The notes beneath the pieces are model-generated. The model made no database searches, had not been told where the DNA came from, and saw only the letters and a list, made by a program, of their open reading frames with translations. Position numbers and translations under genes: made by a program. A DNA stretch of 63,950 nt from contig NZ_JACYUG010000018.1 of assembly GCF_014841615.1 (NCBI RefSeq), positions 1 through 63,950 on the forward strand, given 5' to 3'. This stretch comes from Sphingomonas sp. CFBP 8760 (GTDB lineage: Bacteria > Pseudomonadota > Alphaproteobacteria > Sphingomonadales > Sphingomonadaceae). Shown here in pieces: positions 33,104-42,487 of the stretch. The stretch's first letter is position 1. Every line of letters begins with the position of its first letter.

Positions 33104-33192
33104 TTCCCGGCGAAGGCCCGGGTCCAGTTGGGTGAACAGTTACGGATGATCGGCAAGGCTTTCCCCACTGGACCCCGGCCTTCGCCGGGGAG
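33104..33192. repeat. palindromic repeat pair, family A (second copy)
   Basis: Inverted arms lie at 33104-33132 and 33164-33192, centred on CCCGGCGAAGGCCCGGG / CCCCGGCCTTCGCCGGGG with the TCCAGTTGGG tail. This is the same layout as at 14061-14150. It sits immediately upstream of the amidohydrolase gene, whose start codon lies about 20 bases beyond. Confidence 0.82.
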
Positions 33193-33211
33193 GCAGAAAG
33201 GGTCTGACGGG

Positions 33212-34864
33212 GTGATTGTGTCGGGGAGGGGCTTGCTTGTCGCGCTGGCCCTTATGCTTCCGACGCCGGCTCTGGCCGACGCGCTGGTCGATAACGTCGA
33301 CGGCGTGACGCTGGACGCGGACGGCAAGGTCGTGCGCTTCACCGGCGTGCTGATGTCGCTGGACGGCAAGGTCGTGAAGCTGCTGTCGGCGAAGGACAAG
33401 CGGCCCGACAAGCTGGACTGGCGGGCGGACATGAAGGGGCGGGTGCTGATCCCCGGTTTCGTCGACGCGCATGGCCATGTGCTGGAACTGGGGTTCCGGC
33501 AGGTCGAACTCGACCTGTCGGGCACGAAGACGCTGGACGAGGCGAAGGCACGGATCGCGGCCTATGCGGCCGCCAATCCCGATCGCAAATGGATCGTGGG
33601 CGGCGGCTGGAACCAGGAGATCTGGGGGCTGGGCCGATTTCCGACCGCCGCCGATCTGGATGCCGTGGTCGCCGACCGGCCGGTGCTCCTGGCCCGGGTG
33701 GACGGCCATGCCGGCTGGGCCAACAGCGCCGCGATCAAGGCGGCGGGCGTGACCGCCAAAAGCGTGTCGCCGCCGGGGGGCCGGATCGAGAAGACGGGCA
33801 CGCAACCCGCCGGCGTCTTCGTCGACGCGGCGCAGGACCTGATCCGCAAGGCGGTGCCGCAGCCGCAGCCCAAGGAACGCGACGTCGCGTTCATGAAGGC
33901 GCAGGTCGCCCTGCTGTCCGCCGGGGTGACCGCCACCGCCGACATGGGCACCAGCGTCGACGACTGGCTGACCTATCGCCGGGCGGGGGATCGCGGCGCG
34001 CTGCGCGTGCGGATCATGAGCTATGGCGCGGGGATGGAGGATACGGTGCGGATCGGCGGCAACGGGCCGACGCCGTGGCTCTATGCCGATCGGCTGCGGC
34101 TGGTGGGGGTGAAGCTGTACGGCGACGGCGCCTTGGGATCGCGCGGTGCGTGGCTGAAGGCCCCCTATGCCGATGCGCCGGGGCAGCGCGGGCTGGGCTT
34201 CATGACCGACACCGTCATCCGCAACCTGATGAGCCGGGCGGCGATGGATAACTATCAGATCGCGGTCCATGCGATCGGCGATGCCGCCAACGCGCAGGCA
34301 CTGGGCGCGATCGAGGAACTGGCGGAGACGTACAAGGGCGACCGGCGCTGGCGGATCGAACATGCGCAGGTGATCGATCCGGCCGATCTGCCCCGGTTCG
34401 GCAAGCACGGCATCGTCGCGTCGATGCAGCCGGTCCACCAGACCAGCGACCGGACGATGGCGGAGGCGCGGCTGGGGCCGGCACGGCTGGCGGGGGCCTA
34501 TGCGTGGCGGTCGATGCTGGCGAACGGCGCGCCGCTGGCGTTCGGATCGGATTACCCGGTCGAGCAGCCCGATCCCTTCGCCGGCTGGGCGGCGGCATTC
34601 ACGCGGCAGGGGGCGGACGACCAGCCCTATGGCGGCTGGCAGCCGCAACAGGCGGTGACGCGCGAACAGGCGTGGCGCGCCTTCACGCAAGGGGGTGCTT
34701 ATGCCGGGTTCGCGGAAGAGAAGTTCGGGCGGCTGGCGCCGGGCCAGCGCGCCGATTTCCTGATCATCGATCATGATCCCGCCACCGCCAGCACCGCCGA
34801 ACTGCGCGCGACGAAGGTGCAGGAGACATGGATCGGGGGCGAAAAGGTGTGGGAGCGGAAATAG
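33212..34864 (+). CDS. secreted amidohydrolase (YtcJ-like)
   Basis: This is a 550-residue metal-dependent amidohydrolase of the YtcJ / amidohydrolase-3 family. A signal peptide ([15 protein letters not shown]) is followed by [19 protein letters not shown] with the metal His pair. Later metal or active-site positions are in [32 protein letters not shown] and [16 protein letters not shown] 33212 is chosen for AAAGGG nine bases upstream; GTG 33218 and TTG 33233 are alternatives. The natural substrate is unknown. The 3' end overlaps the glutaminase gene, so they are probably co-transcribed. Confidence 0.88.
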   Translation: MIVSGRGLLVALALMLPTPALADALVDNVDGVTLDADGKVVRFTGVLMSLDGKVVKLLSAKDKRPDKLDWRADMKGRVLIPGFVDAHGHVLELGFRQVELDLSGTKTLDEAKARIAAYAAANPDRKWIVGGGWNQEIWGLGRFPTAADLDAVVADRPVLLARVDGHAGWANSAAIKAAGVTAKSVSPPGGRIEKTGTQPAGVFVDAAQDLIRKAVPQPQPKERDVAFMKAQVALLSAGVTATADMGTSVDDWLTYRRAGDRGALRVRIMSYGAGMEDTVRIGGNGPTPWLYADRLRLVGVKLYGDGALGSRGAWLKAPYADAPGQRGLGFMTDTVIRNLMSRAAMDNYQIAVHAIGDAANAQALGAIEELAETYKGDRRWRIEHAQVIDPADLPRFGKHGIVASMQPVHQTSDRTMAEARLGPARLAGAYAWRSMLANGAPLAFGSDYPVEQPDPFAGWAAAFTRQGADDQPYGGWQPQQAVTREQAWRAFTQGGAYAGFAEEKFGRLAPGQRADFLIIDHDPATASTAELRATKVQETWIGGEKVWERK

Positions 34865-35790
34865 ACCTATCCGCGATCGTCGCCGATATCGCGGCGGAGA
34901 TGGCGGCGGCCCCGGATCGCGGCCGCCCCGCGGATTACATCCCGCCGCTCGCCGCGGTCGATCCGAACCGCTTCGGCATCGCGGTGATCGAGATGGACGG
35001 CACCTGCCATCTGGCCGGCGACGCGGACGAGGCGTTCTCGATCCAGTCGATCTCCAAGGTCTTCGCGCTGACGCTGGCGCTGGGCCATGTCGGCGACCAG
35101 TTGTGGCGACGGGTGGGGGTGGAGCCGTCGGGCAGCGCGTTCAACTCGATCGTGCAGCTGGAGGCGGAACACGGCATCCCGCGCAATCCGTTCATCAATG
35201 CCGGCGCGATCGTGGTCGCCGACATCCTGCTGGGCCGGCACGAACCGCGCGAGGCGATCGGCGAGACGCTTCGTTTCGTCCGCGCGCTGGCGGGGGACGA
35301 CACGATCGTGATCGACCGCGCGGTGGCGGAGGCGGAACTGGCGACCGGCCACCGCAACGCGGCGCTGGCGAATTACATGCGATCGTTCGGCAATATCCAC
35401 CATCCGGCCGAACGGACCTTGGGCGTCTATTTTCATCAATGCGCGCTGGCGATGAGTTGCCGGCAACTGGCGCTGGCGGGGCGATATCTGATGGCGGCGG
35501 GGGCGAACCCCGGCACCGGGCGACAGGTGGTGTCGCGGCTGCGCGCGCGGCGGATCAACGCGCTGATGATGACGTGCGGCCATTATGACGGATCGGGGGA
35601 GTTCGCGTTCCGGGTCGGCCTGCCCGGCAAGTCGGGGGTGGGGGGCGGCATCCTGGCGGTGGCGCCGGGGCGGGCGAGCATCGCGGTGTGGTCGCCCGGC
35701 CTCAACGCGCGCGGCAATTCGCAACTCGGCACGCTGGCGCTGGAACGGCTGGTGCAGCGCACCGGCTGGTCCGCGTTCGAGGCGGGGTAG
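34828..35790 (+). CDS. glsA: glutaminase
   Basis: This is a serine-dependent beta-lactamase-fold glutaminase that converts glutamine to glutamate and ammonia. [11 protein letters not shown] contains the SxxK catalytic pair near residue 74, [11 protein letters not shown] and the mid-protein SFGNIHH follow, and [14 protein letters not shown] near the C-terminus is characteristic. The ATG at 34828 overlaps the amidohydrolase by 37 bases and has AGGAG very close upstream. GTG 34849 is a realistic alternative start. The length of 320 is slightly above the usual 305-310, consistent with the later start. Glutamate-cysteine ligase follows, so the product may feed glutathione synthesis. Confidence 0.93.
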   Translation: MDRGRKGVGAEIDLSAIVADIAAEMAAAPDRGRPADYIPPLAAVDPNRFGIAVIEMDGTCHLAGDADEAFSIQSISKVFALTLALGHVGDQLWRRVGVEPSGSAFNSIVQLEAEHGIPRNPFINAGAIVVADILLGRHEPREAIGETLRFVRALAGDDTIVIDRAVAEAELATGHRNAALANYMRSFGNIHHPAERTLGVYFHQCALAMSCRQLALAGRYLMAAGANPGTGRQVVSRLRARRINALMMTCGHYDGSGEFAFRVGLPGKSGVGGGILAVAPGRASIAVWSPGLNARGNSQLGTLALERLVQRTGWSAFEAG

Positions 35791-35843
35791 GGGCAACTCA
35801 AGCTATCTGGCGCGGCCGTTCGCGCCCGCGTAAGGCGCGGTTC

Positions 35844-37229
35844 ATGACGACAAAACTCGCCGCCGCCGCCTCTCCGATCATCGAATCGCGCGACCAGCTG
35901 ATCGCCAGCTTCGCGCGCGGCGAGAAGCCGGCCGACCGCTGGCGGATCGGGACCGAACACGAGAAGTTCGTCTATCGCACCGCCGATCACCGCGCGCCCT
36001 CCTATGACGAGCCCGGCGGTATCCGCGACCTGCTGATGGCGCTGACCGAGCATGGCTGGCGCCCGGTCGAGGAGATCGGCCCGGACGGCAGCACCAACGT
36101 GATCGCGCTGAACGGCGCGGACGGCAGCGTCAGCCTGGAGCCGGCGGGGCAGTTCGAACTGTCGGGCGCGCCGCTCGAAAACCTGCACCAGACCTGCGCG
36201 GAAACCGGCCGGCATCTGGAACAGGTGAAGGCGGCGGGCGAGCGGCTGGGGGTCGGCTTTCTCGGCCTGGGCATGTGGCCGGACAAGACCCGCGCCGAAC
36301 TGCCGGTGATGCCCAAGGGGCGGTACGGCATCATGCGCCGGCACATGCCGCGAGTCGGCAAGCTGGGGCTCGACATGATGCTGCGCACCTGCACCATCCA
36401 GGTGAACCTCGACTATGCGTCGGAGGCGGACATGGTGAAGAAGTTCCGCGTCGGCCTGGCGCTGCAACCGCTGGCCACCGCGCTGTTCGCCAATTCGCCG
36501 TTCACCGAGGGCAAGCCCAACGGGATGCTGTCGTTCCGCAGCCATATCTGGTCCGACACCGATCCGCAGCGCACGGGGATGCTGCCGTTCGTGTTCGAGG
36601 ACGGGTTCGGGTATGAACGCTATGCCGACTACATGCTCGATGTGCCGATGTACTTCGTCTATCGCGAGGGTCGGTATATCGATGCGGCGGGCCTGAGCTT
36701 CCGCGATTTCCTGCGCGGCGAGCTGTCGGTGCTGCCGGGCGAGAAGCCGACGCTGGACGACTGGACCGATCATCTGTCCACCGCCTTTCCCGAAGTGCGG
36801 CTGAAGACCTTCCTCGAAATGCGCGGGGCGGATGGCGGCCCGTGGAACCGCATCTGCGCGCTGCCCGCCTTCTGGGTCGGCCTGCTCTACGACGACGCGG
36901 CGCTGGATGCGGCGTGGGATCTGGTGAAGCATTGGACGCTGGAGGAACGGCAGGCGCTGCGCGACGCGGTGCCGGCGATGGCGCTGGATGCGCCGCTGCC
37001 CGGCGGCGGTCGCCTGCGCGATATCGCCGGGGCGGTGCTCGACATCGCCCATGCCGGGCTGGCGGCGCGGGGCCGGTTCAATGCGTCGGGCGACGACGAA
37101 ACCGGCTTCCTCGAACCGCTGCGTGAGATCGTGCGCAGCGGCAAGGTGCCGGCCGAGATGCTGCTGGAGCGTTATCATGGCGACTGGAACGGCGACGTAT
37201 CGCGGATTTACGCCGAAGCACGCTTCTGA
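35844..37229 (+). CDS. gshA: glutamate-cysteine ligase, plant/alphaproteobacterial type
   Basis: This enzyme makes gamma-glutamylcysteine, the first step of glutathione synthesis. The family blocks RIGTEHEKFVYR, EPAGQFELSGAPLENLHQTCAE, GLGMWPDKTR, MPKGRYGIMRRHMP, MLRTCTIQVNLDYASE and FANSPFTEGKPNGMLSFRSHIW are all present. At 461 residues it fits the plant-like class rather than the E. coli one. The ATG at 35844 begins with MTTKLAAAASP. A longer open frame exists upstream but overlaps glutaminase. The tRNA-Gly gene follows 43 bases after the stop. Confidence 0.95.
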   Translation: MTTKLAAAASPIIESRDQLIASFARGEKPADRWRIGTEHEKFVYRTADHRAPSYDEPGGIRDLLMALTEHGWRPVEEIGPDGSTNVIALNGADGSVSLEPAGQFELSGAPLENLHQTCAETGRHLEQVKAAGERLGVGFLGLGMWPDKTRAELPVMPKGRYGIMRRHMPRVGKLGLDMMLRTCTIQVNLDYASEADMVKKFRVGLALQPLATALFANSPFTEGKPNGMLSFRSHIWSDTDPQRTGMLPFVFEDGFGYERYADYMLDVPMYFVYREGRYIDAAGLSFRDFLRGELSVLPGEKPTLDDWTDHLSTAFPEVRLKTFLEMRGADGGPWNRICALPAFWVGLLYDDAALDAAWDLVKHWTLEERQALRDAVPAMALDAPLPGGGRLRDIAGAVLDIAHAGLAARGRFNASGDDETGFLEPLREIVRSGKVPAEMLLERYHGDWNGDVSRIYAEARF

Positions 37230-37234
37230 CCGGC

Positions 37235-37263
37235 TTGCGCCCGGCGTGCGGCGACGCTAGTCC
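37235..37263 (+). promoter_or_regulatory. candidate promoter of the tRNA-Gly gene
   Basis: TTGCGC at 37235-37240 and TAGTCC at 37258-37263 are 17 bases apart and end 9 bases before the mature tRNA. This spacing is ideal for a sigma-70 promoter, but both boxes are imperfect. Confidence 0.45.
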
Positions 37264-37272
37264 GGGTGCAGC

Positions 37273-37346
37273 GCGGGTATAGCACAATGGTAGTGCAGCA
37301 GCCTTCCAAGCTGAATACACGGGTTCGATTCCCGTTACCCGCTCCA
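37273..37346 (+). tRNA. tRNA-Gly (anticodon TCC)
   Basis: A full cloverleaf is visible. The acceptor arm GCGGGTA pairs with TACCCGC, and the D-loop holds AATGGTAGT. The anticodon loop CTTCCAA gives TCC (Gly, GGA/GGG codons), and the T-arm is GGGTTCGATTCCC. The genomic sequence encodes the 3' CCA (37344-37346). The plus strand is read out of the glutamate-cysteine ligase gene region. Confidence 0.97.
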
Positions 37347-37828
37347 TTCCCTCTGCCAGCGTCACCTGAGACGTGCGCCTGTACCGGTTCCGGCGGCGGG
37401 CCTTGGATCGACCTGTCATTCGCAAGAGGTTGAATTTCCGAGGCGTTCGCGATGCGAGGCGGGGATGTGGCATCGCTATCGGTCGCTGGCGTGGGTATTC
37501 CACGGAGCATCCTCGATGCCGCCTATGGGAACGCTACGTCCGAAAATGGTGGTGAACGGTCCGATCGCTTTCGGGACCTCGCTTGGAAGAGGCGACACCG
37601 CATGCTCATATAAGACGTATCCGGTTTTTCCATCGCGAGACCCGAGAGACAAAGCAACACTGTTCGATATGCGCTTTTAGCAATCGGTTCGCGGTCGTTT
37701 GCATAGCGAAAGGCGAACACTGCCAACCATATTGCAAGCTTTTCGAGGTATCTGCGCTCCAAACTACGAAGGTTTCTTTCGCCATAACCGACAGGCCAAT
37801 TGCCCGAATAGTGCGTCCGAACCGGGCG
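37347..37828. other. gene-free AT-richer stretch after tRNA-Gly
   Basis: About 480 bases show no convincing gene. The frame of the following GGDEF protein stays open back to 37583, but its codons give a Cys/His/Phe-rich peptide without recognisable domain, which looks non-coding. Base composition is noticeably richer in A and T than in the flanking genes. No repeat of the tRNA 3' end was found in it. Confidence 0.5.
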
Positions 37829-38938
37829 ATGTCGTGGCTGCTCGATCCCAGGTGTGAGATCGATGCAGACGGACGTAGCGTCCTGCTGGGGCAGTTGCTG
37901 TCATCGCCGCTCGCGATTGTAATGGGCTCGACCAACAGCCTGGTGCTGTCAGCCGCATGCTTGATATTGCACGGCGGATTGGTTTTTGCGCTGCTTGGCA
38001 CGTGCGAAGTGGCGCTTCTTGCGGTGCGTGTGTTGGTGCTGAAGCGCGTGCGCGACATCTGGCAGGTGGGCGGCGTACCCGACGTGGGCGTGCCGGTGAT
38101 GCTGTCGATGGCGTGGTGCCTGATGCAGGGCCTGCTTGCATCCGTCGCCCTGCAAACATCCAATTTGCCACTGATGGTGCTGGCAGCGACCCTCATCATG
38201 GGCATCATCGGACCGCTCTGCGCGCGCAATTTTTCAGCACCGCGACTGGCGTTGCTGCTGGTCTGTCTGTGTGATCTGCCGTTCAAGGTCGGCGCGGCGC
38301 TATCCGGTAATCTCTGGCTGTGGCTGCTACTGCCGATGACACCGCTGTTTCTAATGGGGGCGATGCAAATCGTGCGGACCTTCCAGCACTTGCTTACCGC
38401 ATCGCTACGGGCGGAAGCGCAACAGCGCTATCTTGCCGATCACGATGCGCTGACCGGCCTGCTCAACCGAACGGGGCTGGATGCCGCGCTGGTCGGACTG
38501 CCGGCGGCGGACGACGACATCCTAGCCGTCTTGGGGATAGACTTGGACGGATTCAAAGCAGTCAATGACGCTCATGGGCACGCAGTGGGCGATTTGTTGC
38601 TACGAGCGGTTGGCCAACGGCTGGCGAGTGCCGTTCGACCGGGCGACCTGATGGCGCGGATCGGCGGGGACGAGTTCATGGTGGTGGTCCGCAATATGAC
38701 TCCCGATGCGGTTGGCCATGTCGGCGACACCTTGGTGGCGTCGATCGCCGACGAGGCCTATTCAATCTGTGACGCCACGGTCCGCATTGGCGCAAGCATT
38801 GGCTATGCCTGCTTCCCTGAAGACGGCGCTACCGTCGAACAATTGCGCCTTCAGGCCGACGTCGCGCTTTACGCGGCCAAGCGTACCGGGAAGGGCGCAA
38901 GCCTGCGTTGTAATTTGCCCTTGCGCCTCACCGGATAA
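37829..38938 (+). CDS. membrane-anchored GGDEF diguanylate cyclase
   Basis: This protein makes cyclic di-GMP. The N-terminal half has about five to six hydrophobic segments (from SPLAIVMGSTNSLVLSAACL to LWLWLLLPMTPLFLMGAM), so it is an inner-membrane protein. A linker QQRYLADHDALTGLLNR starts the GGDEF domain. ARIGGDEFMVVV is the active-site motif, and R-P-G-D lies five residues upstream of it, matching an RxxD inhibitory I-site. The start is uncertain: ATG 37829 is chosen, giving 369 residues, but the frame stays open to 37583. Codon use is less G/C-biased than in neighbours, hinting at later acquisition. Confidence 0.85.
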   Translation: MSWLLDPRCEIDADGRSVLLGQLLSSPLAIVMGSTNSLVLSAACLILHGGLVFALLGTCEVALLAVRVLVLKRVRDIWQVGGVPDVGVPVMLSMAWCLMQGLLASVALQTSNLPLMVLAATLIMGIIGPLCARNFSAPRLALLLVCLCDLPFKVGAALSGNLWLWLLLPMTPLFLMGAMQIVRTFQHLLTASLRAEAQQRYLADHDALTGLLNRTGLDAALVGLPAADDDILAVLGIDLDGFKAVNDAHGHAVGDLLLRAVGQRLASAVRPGDLMARIGGDEFMVVVRNMTPDAVGHVGDTLVASIADEAYSICDATVRIGASIGYACFPEDGATVEQLRLQADVALYAAKRTGKGASLRCNLPLRLTG

Positions 38939-39086
38939 GGCCGGCCTGCTGCAAGTTCATAATGCAAATTATTGATCCTCCCTCAAGACAGATCAAGTTT
39001 TGGTGGTTAGTGGACGTACCGCACGGGGGGAACATCGCTCCCGTTTAGGGGAACGTCGGGTTCAAAAATGGCGGAAATGCGCGCTG

Positions 39087-39112
39087 ACGGCGGAGGGTAT
39101 CTCCTCCGCCGT
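39087..39112 (-). terminator. hairpin downstream of the SMR transporter
   Basis: A perfect 10-base-pair stem (ACGGCGGAGG / CCTCCGCCGT) with a six-base loop lies 26 bases beyond the SMR gene stop on the minus strand. No T-run follows, so it may be a weak or rho-assisted terminator. The rest of the gap 38939-39137 shows no gene. Confidence 0.45.
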
Positions 39113-39137
39113 TATGTCCGAAGCGGGCGTCCACTTA

Positions 39138-39467
39138 TTAGTGAGCCGAGGCCTTCGAAAACGTGTTCATGACCACAACACCGCCAATGATCAGCCCCAT
39201 CCCAATCACGGCAGCAGCATCGAGCTTCTGACCCTGAAACGCCCATGCAGCAGCTGAAACAAGAACAATGCCGACGCCTGACCAGATCGCATAGGCCATT
39301 CCTGTCGGGATCGTTCTAAGGGTCAGAGACAGAAAGTAGAAAGCAATACAGTAGCCAATCACGGTGACCGCTGTCCAAGGCAAGCGAGTGAATCCATTGG
39401 ACTGCTTCATTGCAGTGGTGGCGCAAACCTCGGCGACAATCGCGATTGCGAGCATGACATAGTTCAT
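39138..39467 (-). CDS. small multidrug resistance (SMR) efflux protein, EmrE-like
   Basis: This is a 109-residue four-helix proton-coupled exporter. Glu13 in [18 protein letters not shown] is the essential acidic residue of Emr[30 protein letters not shown] in the middle and the last helix [13 protein letters not shown] complete the four-TM layout. The ATG at 39467 has a GGA spaced six bases upstream; an ATG at 39473 is too near it. The likely substrates are quaternary ammonium compounds. It lies in a less GC-rich region and has no operon partner, so it may be a recent arrival. Confidence 0.93.
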   Translation of the reverse strand: MNYVMLAIAIVAEVCATTAMKQSNGFTRLPWTAVTVIGYCIAFYFLSLTLRTIPTGMAYAIWSGVGIVLVSAAAWAFQGQKLDAAAVIGMGLIIGGVVVMNTFSKASAH

Positions 39468-39850
39468 GAGCATTCCAGTAGCACACCGGGTGAGGCGAAA
39501 TTGCGATGCTGCTTTAGTCGTTCACAACAGCCGCAATTGGGCGCGTTCAGCCTAACCGGTTTTAGGGTCGGCTTTTCCGACTGCGAATGCCGCGAAGTGG
39601 TAATAAGCGGCATGGTCGCTTTCGGATAGTCATCGCGGCAGGATGTCGTTCGTTGACGTAGCCGGGCGTGAGGCATGGTCGCGCTCGTGGTCCCGTTGAT
39701 TCGTCGCCTGCTGGTGATCGCCGGACCCAAACCCGTTCGTCGTCTAGCTCATGGGGGCCCCGCCTTCCCAGGAGAGCGAGCCTCCGACAGACCCGGGGCG
39801 GAAGTCGGGGGGTGCCGGCGTGACGCCCTGAATTGGTCGCTGTACCCTGT
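39468..39850. other. intergenic region between SMR gene and pectin locus
   Basis: The 383 bases contain no convincing gene. An inverted repeat GCCCTGAA / TTCAGGGC (39825-39832 and 39850-39857) flanks the GH106 stop codon and may form part of a terminator for the long minus-strand transcript. The left part is AT-richer and the right part very GC-rich. Confidence 0.5.
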
Positions 39851-42484
39851 TCAGGGCATATCGGAGAATGCCACGTTCAGCGTGATACGACCGAGCAACC
39901 CTGATGGAGCAGGCGCCAGCTTGTCGCGGTCCTGATCGACGAAGCGTTCGCCATACCGCATGGTCAGCAACCGGCGATCGGGCGGCGTGCGCGCGGACAG
40001 GGCGTTGGTGGCGCCGCTCATCACGGTGACGTCGATGCGGTTCTGGCCGGGGTGCAGGAACGGCCCGATATCGATCTGCCACGGTGCCGCCCAGACGGTG
40101 CCCGCCTCACGGCCATTGATGCCGACGAGCGCGGCTTCCCGCACGGGGGCGGCAATCGCAGCGCGTGGGCGATCGCTGCTACCGTCCGACACTGGCGTTC
40201 CCTCGCCGAAATTTAGGATCGCCGGTCCTGACGATCCGTGTTTCGGCAGGACGAAGCGCCGCGAATAGCGGATCGCGCCCGAATAATGGCGCAGCGCCAG
40301 AACGCTGGTCCAGGAGGTTCCCGGTGGCGGTGCGTGCAGCGTCGTCTCCCACCCGGTCGACAGGTCGAGCAATGGCCGCAGCGGTCGCGCCGGACCTGCG
40401 GGGGGCAGGCCGGGTGACATCGCCAGCAGACGTGATTGATAGGGGGCGAGGTCGAGCGGAACGTCGCCGCCTCCTGCCGCCTGTCGGGTGCCGCTCAGCG
40501 GGTCCCACCATTCGCCTTTGCCGGTGTCGCCCGCAAAGCGCGCGGTCGTCCGGATCGACCGGGCACTGGTGTTGACGACGAAATAGAGGTCGCCGCCCGC
40601 GATCCGGCGCCGGACGAAGCCGACCGCCGCATCGGGCTGCGCCAGCACCATCGTGGGCGATGTGATCCGCCGCAATGTCTCGCCCAGCGCTTCGGGCGAG
40701 ACGATCGAGGCGTTCCTCCGCCGGAAAAGCGACCGCGCCAGGGTGCGAACGGTACGACCCCCGGCCACACCGTCACGCAGGCCACCCGCTGTACCGGGCG
40801 CGCCGCCGGTCGCGACCAGCAGTCCGCCGCGATCCACCCACGCCGCGATGGCGCGCAGGGCCGCCGGATCGATCCGCGTCAGGCGGGGCAGCACCAGCAC
40901 GCGGGCGTTCAGCTTTCCCGCCACGATCGCCTGCGCATCGACGAAATCGACGCCGTGCCCCGCGTCCAGTACCTGCGCCACGACATCGTCGCGCAGCCTG
41001 GACCTCATTTCCTCGTTCACCGAGGCGTGCGCGGGGCGCATATCGGCAAAGGCATCCTCGATCGGCAGATAGATCGCCACATCGCCATCGGGTGTCCCCT
41101 CACGCAGCATCGCGCTCACGCGTTGCACATATCGCGTCACCGCCGGCATCGCGGGATACCAGGGGTTGTGATCGCTGAGCGCCGCCGCCGCATAGAAGGC
41201 CCAGCCGGGTTCGCCAGCACCCGGCGGCGAATAGGGCCAGCCATGACCGACGATCTGGTTGACCCCTTGCAGGAAATGCCGATCGGCCTCGACCTTCATG
41301 TCGAGCGGGGTTGCTGCCCATGCCGGCGAATGCAGCCACGTCCACGTTTCCGATGACACGACCGGCCGGCCGTAGAGATGAGCGGCGGACGTCGCCCACC
41401 GGGTCGAGGTGAAGGAACGCCAGTCGGCCCCTTCGCCCTCCGGCAGATCGACCAGCGCGTTGCTCGACAGCGTCGGCGGCGGAAAGCCATATACTTGCGC
41501 GCGGAAACGGGTGCCGCGGGCATGGGCCCAATCGGTGATCGGCCGCAGATAGCGTTCATCGACCAGTTCGGAGAGCGTCCGCGACCAGTCGAACCGGACG
41601 GCGGCGCTGTCGGGCGTATCGGCGAACAGCGCGGGCAGATGATCGAGCAGATCGTACCCGCGACGGCGGCGGAACTGCTCGGGCAGATCGTCCGTCCAGC
41701 TCGAACCATAGGCTTCGAGGCTGTCGGAGAACATCGCATAGGGCGGTGTCGTGCCGGCAAACGCCGATAACAGACGGTCGCCGACCATCGTGAGATGGCG
41801 CGTGACGGCGGCGGTGCTGACGTGGTCGATCACGAACCCCTCGGCCCCGACCGCGGGACGTTTCACCTGCTGGCCGGTGCGACCCGCGACGAAGACCATC
41901 ATCTGGCGTTCGACCGGGCTGGCCTTCACCGATACGGTATCCGTCGCGACCATGGCGAGGCGGCGGCCGTCGATGAACGCCGCCAGCATCCGCTCACCCT
42001 GCTGCATCGGTGGCACCGGCACGCGATCGGCACCCGCCGGCACCGAAACCCGCACCATATCGACCTTGGCCGCCGCCTGCGACACGGGCACGTGCGGGCC
42101 GCCGAACGGCCAACCGCTGCCGATCGTCACATCCATCCGCATCCCTGTCATGCGGGCGGTGTCGCCGACATGACGAAGCGCGGACAGGAATGGATCGGAG
42201 AGGAAGGGCAGGGTGCGGATGCCCGCCGCCGGATCGTCCAACGCCAATGGATAGGTCGGCTGCACCTCGAACCCGCCGAACCCGCCAGCCTTCATCGCCG
42301 CGATCTCGCGATCCAGTTCGGCGGTGTCGACGGCGGGGCCGAACCACCACCAGCGGACCAGGGGACGGGCGTCGTCTGGCGGTGACCGGAAACGATCCCA
42401 CAGACCGGTCCCGCCCGATGGCGCGTCCTGTGCCGCAGCGGGCGCGGTCGACAACAGGGCAAGCAGCAGAATGACGCGGGTCAT
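39851..42484 (-). CDS. GH106-like alpha-L-rhamnosidase
   Basis: This is an 877-residue exported glycosidase. A signal peptide (TRVILLLALLSTAPAAAQ) leads to RPLVRWWWFGPAVDTAELDREIAAMKAGGFGGFEVQ, the characteristic opening of GH106 enzymes. TIGSGWPFGGPHVP and YAMFSDSLEAYGSSWTDDLP follow, and VSSETWTW lies near residue 380. A C-terminal beta-sandwich contains RYSRRFVLPK and WAAPWQIDIGPFLHPGQN. GH106 enzymes remove terminal alpha-L-rhamnose, here probably from rhamnogalacturonan side or backbone ends. It is the last gene of the pectin operon, three bases after GH28. Confidence 0.85.
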   Translation of the reverse strand: MTRVILLLALLSTAPAAAQDAPSGGTGLWDRFRSPPDDARPLVRWWWFGPAVDTAELDREIAAMKAGGFGGFEVQPTYPLALDDPAAGIRTLPFLSDPFLSALRHVGDTARMTGMRMDVTIGSGWPFGGPHVPVSQAAAKVDMVRVSVPAGADRVPVPPMQQGERMLAAFIDGRRLAMVATDTVSVKASPVERQMMVFVAGRTGQQVKRPAVGAEGFVIDHVSTAAVTRHLTMVGDRLLSAFAGTTPPYAMFSDSLEAYGSSWTDDLPEQFRRRRGYDLLDHLPALFADTPDSAAVRFDWSRTLSELVDERYLRPITDWAHARGTRFRAQVYGFPPPTLSSNALVDLPEGEGADWRSFTSTRWATSAAHLYGRPVVSSETWTWLHSPAWAATPLDMKVEADRHFLQGVNQIVGHGWPYSPPGAGEPGWAFYAAAALSDHNPWYPAMPAVTRYVQRVSAMLREGTPDGDVAIYLPIEDAFADMRPAHASVNEEMRSRLRDDVVAQVLDAGHGVDFVDAQAIVAGKLNARVLVLPRLTRIDPAALRAIAAWVDRGGLLVATGGAPGTAGGLRDGVAGGRTVRTLARSLFRRRNASIVSPEALGETLRRITSPTMVLAQPDAAVGFVRRRIAGGDLYFVVNTSARSIRTTARFAGDTGKGEWWDPLSGTRQAAGGGDVPLDLAPYQSRLLAMSPGLPPAGPARPLRPLLDLSTGWETTLHAPPPGTSWTSVLALRHYSGAIRYSRRFVLPKHGSSGPAILNFGEGTPVSDGSSDRPRAAIAAPVREAALVGINGREAGTVWAAPWQIDIGPFLHPGQNRIDVTVMSGATNALSARTPPDRRLLTMRYGERFVDQDRDKLAPAPSGLLGRITLNVAFSDMP

Positions 42485-42487
42485 CGA

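Noticed and set aside
37273..39467. Integrated island with att sites at tRNA-Gly
   Set aside because: No copy of the tRNA 3' end and no integrase gene found downstream; kept only as a composition anomaly.
39464..39730. 88-residue minus-strand frame between SMR and the pectin locus
   Set aside because: No domain, no ribosome-binding site and irregular composition; likely non-coding.
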